A DNA stretch of 8,951 nt, taken from the NCBI GenBank assembly GCA_015661795.1, contig DQVJ01000217.1, positions 1-8,951 on the forward strand. The letters are read 5' to 3'. Of this stretch, positions 1 to 6,710 are shown piece by piece. The stretch comes from Sulfurovum sp. (lineage in GTDB: Bacteria > Campylobacterota > Campylobacteria > Campylobacterales > Sulfurovaceae). The translations under genes and the position numbers were made by a program. Under the pieces are notes generated by a model. That model saw nothing but the letters and a program-made list of their open reading frames with translations. It did not search any database and was not told the origin of the DNA. How positions within the stretch are numbered: the stretch's first letter is position 1; every line of letters starts with the position of its first letter.

Positions 1-221
1 ATAACTATAGCTAGAAAGAGAGCCATATATAGGGCAAAGGTATGAAAACCTAAAGTCGCAAAGATAACAACAACTGCAAATATAAAAAGTAAAGATCCAA
101 AAAGTACAAAAAGTTCTAGGTATGTTTTTTGTTCCTCAAATGAAGGACTAAAATAGGCACCTAAAAGTGTGACAACAAAAATAGATAAAATGATAAGGGC
201 GAGAGAACGATACTCTTGCAT
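1..221 (-). CDS. Small membrane protein of unknown function, N-terminal part only
   Basis: The reading frame starts with ATG at 221-219 and runs off the left edge of the window after 73 codons, so the C-terminus is not seen. The start is supported by an AAAGGA ribosome binding site (230-235) eight bases upstream, which overlaps the TAA stop of the preceding peptidase gene; the gap between the two genes is only 12 bases. The visible protein is very hydrophobic: a likely helix at residues 7-24, a short polar stretch with FEEQK around residue 30, a second helix at about 35-57, and the start of a third hydrophobic stretch from 60. There is no lipobox or cleavage site, so it is probably a multi-pass inner-membrane protein. 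I do not recognise the family. Its position suggests co-transcription with the peptidase and the lipid-transport genes upstream, but that gives no specific function. Confidence 0.75.
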   Translation of the reverse strand, partial: MQEYRSLALIILSIFVVTLLGAYFSPSFEEQKTYLELFVLFGSLLFIFAVVVIFATLGFHTFALYMALFLAIV

Positions 222-229
222 AACGTATT

Positions 230-235
230 TCCTTT
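230..235 (-). promoter_or_regulatory. Ribosome binding site overlapping the upstream stop codon
   Basis: On the minus strand AAAGGA lies eight bases before the ATG at 221 and shares its first bases with the TAA stop (236-234) of the oligopeptidase gene. A ribosome terminating on the peptidase gene would therefore already cover this site, which favours translational coupling and fixes the start of the membrane protein gene. Confidence 0.7.
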
Positions 236-2183
236 AATGTATTTCATATAATTTTATGAGACTGTTTACTTCTGCTTTACGTCCAAGCCACTGCGTATAA
301 AGTTCTGACATGGTCTTAGCACCACCATTAGCAAGAATATATTCTTTATAGCCTTTGGCTTTTTCGTGATTGAAACCATTCTCTTCATCAATACATTCAA
401 AAAAAGCGTCAGCGCTTAACACTTCGGCCCATTTGTAGCTGTAATACCCTGCTGCATAGCCTCCAGCAAAAATATGTGCAAAACCATGTTGAAATTTATT
501 ATAGCTAGGTGGTTTAAGTAATGACGTTTTTTCCCTAATCTTATCAAGTAGTACTTGTACCTCTTCACCTTGATAAAGCCCTTGATGCAATGTAAAGTCA
601 AAGAGAGAAAATTCAACTTGACGTAAAATACCAAGTGCTGCTTGATAGTTTTTTGTCTCTTTTATCTTACGCATGAGTGTCTCAGTGATAGGTTCTTTTG
701 TTTGGTAATGAAAACCAAAACGTCTAAGTATGGCAGCTTCGTAGGCAAAGTTTTCTAAAAATTGTGAAGGGAATTCTACGACATCCCATGCCACACCATT
801 GATACCAGAGACAGAACGTTCTTTACATTTTCCAAATAAATGATGTATAGCATGACCCATTTCATGGAAGAGAGTGACTACATCATCATGTCTAAGGAGA
901 GATGGTGTTGTATCTGTTGTAGGAGAGAAATTACATACAATAAAGGCTGAGGGAAGGTGTTTTCTGTTTTCTTTATCTATGTAATGTGTCTCCCAATCAT
1001 TCATCCATGCACCTCCACGTTTTTCTTTACGTGCTTCAAGATCAAAATAAATACGTCCTGAGAGTATACCATTCTCAAATATATCAAATGGTTGGACACA
1101 GTCATGCCAAGTGGGAACATCGGCAGGTTTAAATGTAACGTCAAAAAGTTCCGAAACGATATCTAATAAACCATTGAGTACTTTACTCTGTTCAAAATAA
1201 GGTTTAGTCATAGTATCATCAAAATCAAACTTTTCTTTTTTAAGTTTTTCTGAATAATATGCTACATCATGCCCTGATAAATCTTCAATTCCATCTACTT
1301 TTTGTGCAAATGCTTTGAGCTCATTGAGCTCATTTTTGGCTTGAGGGAGTGCAGCATCAGCTAAGTCATTTAAAAAAGTAATGACATCTTCTTCTCTGCT
1401 CGCATCTCTTGTCTCAAGTGCATAATGTGCATACGAAGTAAAACCAAGAAGTGTTGCTTTTTCATTTTTAAGGGCTAATATTTGGTCTATCACTTCTGCA
1501 TTTTGAGGTGCTCGGGTTGAATATGCTTTTGAGAGTTCTTTTCTATATTCACGATTGGGACCGTAAGTCATGTAGGCTAAATAGCTTGGGGTTTGTAGTG
1601 TAAATTTATATACTATTTTCCCTTCTACTTCTTCTTGCGCAGCATCTATGTCAGATTGAGGCATACCTGCTACATCTTTAGCATCTTTAATAATGAGTTC
1701 ATACGCCTTTGTGGCATCAAGCAAATTTTGCGAGAAATTATTAGAAAGTTCAGAAAGTTTTAGACTTATTTCTTCCATACGTTTCTTTTTAGCTTCTGGT
1801 AGTTTAACACCTGAGAGTACAAAATCTCGTATGTCGTATTTTACAACTGTTTTAGCTTCTTCAGTTTCTGCCTTAATATGTTCTATTTTCTTAAATAATT
1901 CTTCATTTTGTGCCATCTCAGAGCTAAATTTTGAGAGTAAGGGGAGAGACTCCTCATATGCTTTTTGTGTTTCATCTGAGTTCATAACAGAGTTGAGATG
2001 AGACAGTGGTGTGAAAAAAAGTCCTAATTCTTCATCAAGGTCTTGGAGTGGTTTTAGTACTTCTTGATAACTAGACTTTTTTGATGTTGTTATTTCATTT
2101 ATGACTTTACGTTGTGTATTTAAAAGTATGTCAAGTTCTTTGGGAAAGTTGTCTAAATTGTCTATGTGAAAGTTTTGAAACAT
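234..2183 (-). CDS. prlC: M3 family zinc oligopeptidase (oligopeptidase A-like)
   Basis: This 649-residue protein is a cytosolic zinc metallopeptidase of the thimet oligopeptidase family (M3A), which cleaves short peptides; E. coli oligopeptidase A, of similar length (about 680), degrades released signal peptides among other substrates. The zinc site is intact: HEMGH at residues 440-444 supplies H440 and H444 with catalytic E441, and E470 in DVVEFPSQ is the third ligand. The substrate-binding segment HIFAGGYAAGYYSYKW (570-585) contains the conserved His and Tyr residues that contact the peptide, and its form is typical of bacterial oligopeptidase A rather than of PepF. The first 400 residues are mainly the helical part of the clam-shaped fold. 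No signal peptide is present. The ATG at 2183 has only a weak GGAT ribosome site, but no better in-frame start exists upstream. It follows the RND gene by 17 bases, so it is probably co-transcribed. The symbol rests on family resemblance; dipeptidyl carboxypeptidase (Dcp) is the nearest alternative. Confidence 0.93.
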   Translation of the reverse strand: MFQNFHIDNLDNFPKELDILLNTQRKVINEITTSKKSSYQEVLKPLQDLDEELGLFFTPLSHLNSVMNSDETQKAYEESLPLLSKFSSEMAQNEELFKKIEHIKAETEEAKTVVKYDIRDFVLSGVKLPEAKKKRMEEISLKLSELSNNFSQNLLDATKAYELIIKDAKDVAGMPQSDIDAAQEEVEGKIVYKFTLQTPSYLAYMTYGPNREYRKELSKAYSTRAPQNAEVIDQILALKNEKATLLGFTSYAHYALETRDASREEDVITFLNDLADAALPQAKNELNELKAFAQKVDGIEDLSGHDVAYYSEKLKKEKFDFDDTMTKPYFEQSKVLNGLLDIVSELFDVTFKPADVPTWHDCVQPFDIFENGILSGRIYFDLEARKEKRGGAWMNDWETHYIDKENRKHLPSAFIVCNFSPTTDTTPSLLRHDDVVTLFHEMGHAIHHLFGKCKERSVSGINGVAWDVVEFPSQFLENFAYEAAILRRFGFHYQTKEPITETLMRKIKETKNYQAALGILRQVEFSLFDFTLHQGLYQGEEVQVLLDKIREKTSLLKPPSYNKFQHGFAHIFAGGYAAGYYSYKWAEVLSADAFFECIDEENGFNHEKAKGYKEYILANGGAKTMSELYTQWLGRKAEVNSLIKLYEIH

Positions 2184-2200
2184 ATAGTGATATCCATGTG

Positions 2201-4690
2201 TTAATTTTTTTTGATTGTAGCATTATTTCTTAACGGTTTTATTAATAAAAGGAGTTTTGGTAAGAGTATGAGATTTGAGATAAGTGCCGCAGCCATCACA
2301 AGCATAGTGAGCAAACCAAAATAAATGGTGGGTACAAGGTTTGATAAGGTTAAAATAGAAAAACCGATAATCACTGTGATAGAGGTATAGACCATAGCAT
2401 AGCCTATACTTTGATTGGTACGATACATCACTTCATGATAGTTTTGGTCTTTTGTAAACTCTTCTTTGAAACGATGGATATAGTGTATAGTATTGTCCAC
2501 ACCTATCCCCATGGCAATGGCTGCAATAGTGATGGTCATGATATCTAGAGGAATATGTAACCAACCCATAAAACCAAAGATAATACCTATAGGTATAATG
2601 TTGACAGTCAATGCTATAAACGTGAGTAAAGCTGAGCGAAAAAGAATAAGGAACATAACAAATAAAATAGCCAAAACAAGACTTAATGTCATGATTTGAG
2701 AAGTAAAAAGTGACTGAAGCATGTTGTTATAGATAACCATAAGGTTGGAAAGCCTAAAGGTAACAACATTAGGGTCTAACATTTGTGTCAAATCTTGTTT
2801 GATTTTTTTTAAAAGTTCATTTCTTCGTAAACCTTCATTTGAATCTTTAATACGTGTAGAGAAACGTATTTGATTGTGTGTGATATTTACATAGGGGGAC
2901 AGAATGAGATCTTTATAGTCTTGCGGAAGTTTTTTATGAAGTAGGGCTATTTCAACAGCATCTAGATCTTTGCCTTTATTGAGTATTTTACCTGTTTGAA
3001 GTATGGTATAAAAAGAGCGTACATCCCCAGTATCTTTCAATCCATACAGGTACTCATGTACTTTTTTAATGATGGCTATCTTTTCATCTGTAAACCAATA
3101 CTGTTCTTCATCTTCTGTGCTTGAAAATTCATCTTCAAAAGAATCTTCTTCTTTATCAGTGTCTTCATGGATTGTGGTCTTTTCATCTTGGACAAAGGTG
3201 AGTATTACATCTAAAGGTGTTGTGCCCCCTAATTCTTGATCTATGATTTTCATACCCTGATAGATACTTGTATCTTTTTTAAAATAGTTGATAAAAGCGT
3301 TTTCTACGATGAGCCTAGAGGCACCAGAAATACTAAAAATGATAGTAAGTACAGTAATGAAAAAAATCATTTTTTTATCTTTTTTTACAATGCGTGCACT
3401 GAGCTTAGGTAAAGAAAAAGAATTAGATGTTTTTTCTTTTGGGCGTGAAGGTTGCAGTAACATTAATACTGTAGGAAAGACAATGAAAGAGATAATGAAG
3501 GAGAAAATAATACCTGCTGACATCATCCATCCTAAATTTATGATGGGATGAATGTGGGAAAATAATAAAGAAGAAAAACCAGCTATAGTAGTAAGAATAG
3601 CAAAAAAAGTGGGTGTTGCTTTAGAGAGCATTGTAAGAAGTATAGTATGTTTTAAAGAAGCTTTGGGATAGTTTCTTAGCAGCTCTTCATGCCTAACAAT
3701 GAGATGTAAAACAATAGAAATAGTGATAATCAGTTGTAAGGCTATGAAATTAGAAGAGATTACAGTAATTTCCCACCCCCAGTACCCCAGAGATGATGTA
3801 ACAGCAATGACAGAGAGAGCACAAATGAGTATGGGTAATACTACCCATTTTGGCTTTTGGAAAACTACAGTGAGCATAACAATGAGAAGAAAAATAAGAA
3901 TAGAACCATAAATGACAAGATCACTTTTTACAAAACCTATGATGTCATTAGATATCATTTGCACCCCACCTAGAAAAAGAGAAGCATGTTGGGTATGTTT
4001 AGACATAATGGTACGTATATTTTGAATATTTTCAGTGACACGTTGGCGTTGGGTATCTCGATGATGCTTGAAGTCAACAGTTATTTTATTGAGCTTTTTT
4101 TGTTCATCTCTTGTAAGTGCAGTATTTTTTTGTTTGGAAAGTAGATAGTTTCGTTGTGCCAATAGCTGTGTATATTTATTATCCTTATAGAGGTTAATGA
4201 GAATAGCAGAGATAGTAAAATCTTTGTTGACAAGCGAATCTTTATAGAGTGGGCTACTTAAAAACTCATGTTTTGCAAGTGTGAGATTAATGTCAGAATT
4301 TTGGAGACTTCGTGTTTCATTTAAGAGTGAATCTATATCTCTTAGGGGTGAATAGAGTAAAGGTACAGAAAGAAGTGAATCAACAGATTCAACCATTGGG
4401 AGTGATTTTAAATCATGACTAAGTTCTTTGAGTGTTTGTAAACTTTGTGCAGATAGTAAACCATTATTGGGTTTATATGCCATCACAAGTACTTCGTTAC
4501 TTTTGAATCTTTTTTCTACCTCCCTTAAAAAATCTAAATCTTTGTCATCTTCTAAGAGGAGTGTCTCTGCACTGGCATCTATCTCAAGTTTTGAAATATT
4601 AACGCCAAAAATAAAGATACTAAACAGTGTGATTAATAATATAGATAAAGGATACTGTAAAATGAATTTTTGATACAGTTTAGTGAGCAT
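2201..4690 (-). CDS. RND/MMPL superfamily transporter (HpnN-like), probable lipid exporter
   Basis: The 829-residue protein has the duplicated layout of RND/MMPL transporters: helix 1 (14-30), a large periplasmic loop (31-255), helices 2-6 (about 256-412), helix 7 (441-458), a second large periplasmic loop (459-663) and helices 8-12 (about 664-817). Helix 10 carries GIGVDNTIHYIHRF (728-741), the usual family signature with D732 as likely proton-relay residue. The matching stretch of helix 4 (309-332) has no acidic residue. The second loop contains a very acidic segment (509-529, 13 Asp/Glu). Family members such as HpnN and MmpL3 move lipids across the periplasm, and HpnN genes can sit next to an MlaC-family gene (hpnM), so a lipid substrate is a reasonable inference here, directly downstream of mlaA and mlaC. 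C. jejuni, as I recall, has the same order at Cj1371-Cj1373. The start at 4690 has AAGGA nine bases upstream; the gap to mlaC is 25 bases. A drug efflux role cannot be excluded, but no membrane-fusion or TolC-like gene is present. Confidence 0.9.
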   Translation of the reverse strand: MLTKLYQKFILQYPLSILLITLFSIFIFGVNISKLEIDASAETLLLEDDKDLDFLREVEKRFKSNEVLVMAYKPNNGLLSAQSLQTLKELSHDLKSLPMVESVDSLLSVPLLYSPLRDIDSLLNETRSLQNSDINLTLAKHEFLSSPLYKDSLVNKDFTISAILINLYKDNKYTQLLAQRNYLLSKQKNTALTRDEQKKLNKITVDFKHHRDTQRQRVTENIQNIRTIMSKHTQHASLFLGGVQMISNDIIGFVKSDLVIYGSILIFLLIVMLTVVFQKPKWVVLPILICALSVIAVTSSLGYWGWEITVISSNFIALQLIITISIVLHLIVRHEELLRNYPKASLKHTILLTMLSKATPTFFAILTTIAGFSSLLFSHIHPIINLGWMMSAGIIFSFIISFIVFPTVLMLLQPSRPKEKTSNSFSLPKLSARIVKKDKKMIFFITVLTIIFSISGASRLIVENAFINYFKKDTSIYQGMKIIDQELGGTTPLDVILTFVQDEKTTIHEDTDKEEDSFEDEFSSTEDEEQYWFTDEKIAIIKKVHEYLYGLKDTGDVRSFYTILQTGKILNKGKDLDAVEIALLHKKLPQDYKDLILSPYVNITHNQIRFSTRIKDSNEGLRRNELLKKIKQDLTQMLDPNVVTFRLSNLMVIYNNMLQSLFTSQIMTLSLVLAILFVMFLILFRSALLTFIALTVNIIPIGIIFGFMGWLHIPLDIMTITIAAIAMGIGVDNTIHYIHRFKEEFTKDQNYHEVMYRTNQSIGYAMVYTSITVIIGFSILTLSNLVPTIYFGLLTMLVMAAALISNLILLPKLLLLIKPLRNNATIKKN

Positions 4691-4715
4691 CCTTCTTATT
4701 CCTTATAGCAAGTAT

Positions 4716-5279
4716 TTAGAGCGATTTTAATAGCTGTTTAAATGATTTTGTCTTTAAAAATTCGGAAAATTGTTTCCTGTAAGTCTGGATAATACTTACA
4801 CCTGCTAAATGTACATCATAAATATACCATTGATTGTTTGTTTTCTTTTTATAAAATAGATACACTACTTTGTAGGTTTCATGATTTCCAATGATTTCAT
4901 TTGTAAGAGTAATTCGATTTGATTTGATTTTTTTGATACCTTTTATAATGACTGCCTGATTGTTATAAAGTTTTAATTTGTCTATATAGGAGTGTTTAAT
5001 CTTTTTTTCAAAAGCTTTTATAAATTGTTTTTTCTCTGTCTTTGTAAGTTTTTTCCAGTATTTGCCCAGACTTATTTTAGCCATAGTTTGATAATCAAAT
5101 ACACTGTCCATAATCTTAATAGCTTTTTTGTTTTTTTGTTTTTGTGAATATGACTTATTCTTTAAAATTTGTAGAACTTTTTTTACTTTTACACTCATTA
5201 CTTTTTCAATCTTTGATTCTTCTATGGCATTGAGTAAAACCACTGAAAAAAGTAGTAATATAAGTATTTTTTTAAACAT
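4716..5279 (-). CDS. mlaC: MlaC/Ttg2D family periplasmic phospholipid-binding protein
   Basis: The 187-residue protein matches the MlaC (toluene tolerance Ttg2) family, soluble periplasmic carriers that shuttle phospholipids between the MlaA complex in the outer membrane and an inner-membrane transporter. The N-terminus is a clear signal peptide: two lysines, a hydrophobic core (about 5-16) and a likely cleavage after LNA at residue 18. The mature part shows family features such as FDYQTMAKISLGKYWKKLT (61-79), a helix-rich first half, and a strand-rich second half with WYIYDVHLAGVSIIQTYRKQF (151-171). It is slightly shorter than E. coli MlaC (211). It is strikingly basic: counting from residue 19 I find 38 Lys and 2 Arg against 12 Asp/Glu. 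The start at 5279 has AGAGGA a few bases upstream. It lies 17 bases after mlaA and 25 before the RND gene, so the three genes probably act together. Confidence 0.9.
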   Translation of the reverse strand: MFKKILILLLFSVVLLNAIEESKIEKVMSVKVKKVLQILKNKSYSQKQKNKKAIKIMDSVFDYQTMAKISLGKYWKKLTKTEKKQFIKAFEKKIKHSYIDKLKLYNNQAVIIKGIKKIKSNRITLTNEIIGNHETYKVVYLFYKKKTNNQWYIYDVHLAGVSIIQTYRKQFSEFLKTKSFKQLLKSL

Positions 5280-5296
5280 AATTTCCTCTTTTAATT

Positions 5297-6124
5297 TTAT
5301 TTTGTGATGTCAGCAACTCTTTTTTGCTCATATATATCTCTTAAAAATGGATATAAATCCAAAGCATCTTTTTTAAGGTTTTCATATTCTCCCAAATGTA
5401 AAGAGTTCTTATTAATGAAGTATCCCGCGATGATAGCAGTTGTTTGTGTGAGATTTTTAGATAGTTTATATTTTTCCAGACTTCTTACATTGACAAGAGG
5501 AGAAAGATATCCGTCAATTGTGAGACCTGCTAAATCTCTTACATTGGACGGTCCAAAGAATGGTAAGACTATATGGAAGCCAGGATTCACACCATAATAT
5601 CCCAAGGTTTGTCCAAAGTCTTCATTATGTGCTGGTATTTGCATGTACTCTTTAGCTGGATCTAAGAAGCCAGCTAGACCAATGGTTGAGTTTACAATAA
5701 ACCTCTCTGTCTCATCAGATACATTTTGAAATTTACCTTGTAAAAGATTATTCACAAAACGAATAGGGAATTGTATATTATGGATAGCATTACCCACCCC
5801 TGTACGAATAGGTCTGGGTAATATATAGGCATAAGCCTTTGAAACAGGATTTAAAGCATACGTTATAACGGTATCATTGAAAGAAGTTATTATCCTGTTG
5901 TATGTACTTAAAGGATCTGAAGTTTCTTTATTTTCATCTTCAAATTCATCTTCAAATTCTGATGTTTCCAAATTGTTTTCTGTCGTATCTTTTTTGAGTG
6001 TATGATTAGAGTCTTGAGTTTGAATAGAAACTTTATTTATTTTTTCAGAAGCTGATGGAGGTGTGTGTTTTGTGATACAACCTTGTAAAATAAAAAATAT
6101 AATGATAAATAGTATATTTTTCAT
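5297..6124 (-). CDS. mlaA: MlaA (VacJ) family outer-membrane lipoprotein
   Basis: MlaA sits in the inner leaflet of the outer membrane and, in E. coli, removes misplaced phospholipids from the outer leaflet and passes them to MlaC. This 275-residue protein begins with a lipoprotein signal ending in the lipobox LQGC, so C16 should be the lipidated residue; there is no Asp after it, consistent with outer-membrane sorting. The family domain starts at DPLSTYNR (70-77) and shows RPIRTGVGNAIHNIQFP (104-120), VNNLLQGK (124-131), RFIVNSTIGLAGFLDPA (141-157), EDFGQTLGYYGV (168-179) and LPFFGPSNVRD (187-197), all characteristic. Between the lipid anchor and the domain lies a linker of about 50 residues that E. 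coli MlaA lacks, ending in a very acidic stretch (53-70, 10 Asp/Glu) encoded partly by a 12-base tandem duplication. The ATG at 6124 follows an AGGAAGGGGA ribosome site. It is the first gene of the minus-strand operon. Confidence 0.94.
   Translation of the reverse strand: MKNILFIIIFFILQGCITKHTPPSASEKINKVSIQTQDSNHTLKKDTTENNLETSEFEDEFEDENKETSDPLSTYNRIITSFNDTVITYALNPVSKAYAYILPRPIRTGVGNAIHNIQFPIRFVNNLLQGKFQNVSDETERFIVNSTIGLAGFLDPAKEYMQIPAHNEDFGQTLGYYGVNPGFHIVLPFFGPSNVRDLAGLTIDGYLSPLVNVRSLEKYKLSKNLTQTTAIIAGYFINKNSLHLGEYENLKKDALDLYPFLRDIYEQKRVADITK
5935..5958 (-). repeat. Perfect 12-base tandem duplication inside mlaA
   Basis: On the plus strand the unit CATCTTCAAATT occurs twice in direct succession without a mismatch. 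Because the unit is four codons long the frame is kept, and on the minus strand it produces the repeated peptide EFEDEFED in the acidic linker of MlaA. This looks like slippage-type expansion in a flexible linker, and copy number may differ between strains. Confidence 0.85.
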
Positions 6125-6157
6125 TTTTATCCCCTTCCTGATAATTAGATATTAGAA

Positions 6158-6163
6158 ATTATA
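6158..6163 (-). promoter_or_regulatory. Probable -10 element of the mlaA operon promoter
   Basis: The minus strand reads TATAAT, an exact sigma70-type -10 hexamer, about 34 bases before the mlaA start codon. Transcription would begin near 6151, giving a leader of roughly 26 bases that contains the AGGAAGGGGA ribosome site. No good -35 hexamer lies at the usual distance (TTACAT at 6190-6185 is 21 bases away), which is common in Campylobacterota, where the -35 is poorly conserved. Confidence 0.55.
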
Positions 6164-6217
6164 CTATTTTCTTGTGAATTTTATATGTAACATTGTTTAT
6201 GATTTAACAGATGTCTA

Positions 6218-6240
6218 GTAAAATTTTGTTAAAATTATAC
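6218..6240. repeat. Near-perfect dyad overlapping the rplI promoter
   Basis: The arms GTAAAATTTT (6218-6227) and AAAATTATAC (6231-6240) are inverted copies matching at 9 of 10 positions, separated by the three bases GTT. The dyad covers the proposed rplI extended -10 element and on the other strand also contains a TATAAT. It could be an operator, a nearly symmetric bidirectional promoter, or chance in AT-rich sequence. Confidence 0.4.
6227..6235 (+). promoter_or_regulatory. Probable extended -10 promoter of rplI-hslV-hslU-era
   Basis: TG at 6227-6228, one base, then TAAAAT at 6230-6235 (five of six matches to TATAAT) makes an extended -10 element, the form typical of sigma70 promoters in Campylobacterota. 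Transcription would start near 6242, leaving a leader of about 24 bases before the rplI ATG with its AAGGA site at 6257-6261. No convincing -35 is seen. Confidence 0.5.
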
Positions 6241-6266
6241 ATAAAGTTACTACTATAAGGACAAAA

Positions 6267-6710
6267 ATGAAAGTTTTATTAACTAAAGATGTGAAGACGC
6301 TTGGAAAAGCAGGTGAAATCAAAGAAGTCAAAGATGGGTATGGACAAAATTTTCTTATAGGCAAAGGTTTGGCGAAACTTGCAACACCAGATGTAGTTGA
6401 AAACTGGAAAGCTGAACAAGAGCGTATGGCACAAGAACTTAAAGATGAAACTACGCGTCTTAAAGCAGAGAAGATTACTTTAGAAGCCAGTATTATTAAG
6501 ATAGAAAAACCTACTGCACCTGTAGGTATACAAGGATCGGTTGGCAATGCTGATATTTCATCAGCGATAGCAGAGCAGTTAAATATTGAATTGGATAAAA
6601 AGCATATCAACTTGAAAAAAGCACTTAAAACAACAGGTATACATGAAGTAGATACAAAACTTGGACATGGTATCCATGCCACACTTAAGGTGGAAGTAGT
6701 AGGTGTTTAA
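6267..6710 (+). CDS. rplI: 50S ribosomal protein bL9
   Basis: bL9 binds 23S rRNA at the base of the L1 stalk and extends outward from the ribosome; it helps maintain reading frame. The 147 residues match the usual length (about 149). The N-terminal RNA-binding domain carries the family signature from G13 onward, including VKDGYGQNFLIGKGLA (21-36); a central helix rich in Glu, Lys and Arg (about 45-72) connects to the C-terminal domain with GIQGSVGNADISSAI (88-102) and the LGHGIHATLKVEV end. The ATG has AAGGA five bases upstream. It is the first gene of the plus-strand operon and its stop overlaps the hslV start by one base (TAATG). In many bacteria rplI follows rpsF and rpsR; here it is instead the leading gene before hslVU, an arrangement I associate with Campylobacterota. 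Confidence 0.97.
   Translation: MKVLLTKDVKTLGKAGEIKEVKDGYGQNFLIGKGLAKLATPDVVENWKAEQERMAQELKDETTRLKAEKITLEASIIKIEKPTAPVGIQGSVGNADISSAIAEQLNIELDKKHINLKKALKTTGIHEVDTKLGHGIHATLKVEVVGV

Noticed and set aside
2162..2197. Eleven-codon frame starting with ATG at 2197 on the minus strand, overlapping the peptidase start
   Set aside because: It has no ribosome site of its own and ends at once in TAG; the ATG is probably just part of the weak ATGGAT ribosome site of the peptidase gene.
6141..6162. Inverted ATAATT/AATTAT pair in the mlaA leader
   Set aside because: Six-base AT-only arms ten bases apart are expected by chance in such sequence, and one arm is part of the -10 element.
6234..6239. Second TATAAT on the minus strand as a promoter for mlaA
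   Set aside because: It would give a leader of about 100 bases, and a perfect -10 lies much closer at 6158-6163. It is more simply explained by the dyad symmetry, though a second start cannot be excluded.
6215..6682. Long open frame on the minus strand opposite rplI (155 codons, hydrophobic and Ser/Cys-rich)
   Set aside because: It lies almost wholly antisense to the clear bL9 gene, has no ribosome site or family likeness, and its composition is that expected from the complement of a Lys/Glu-rich gene.
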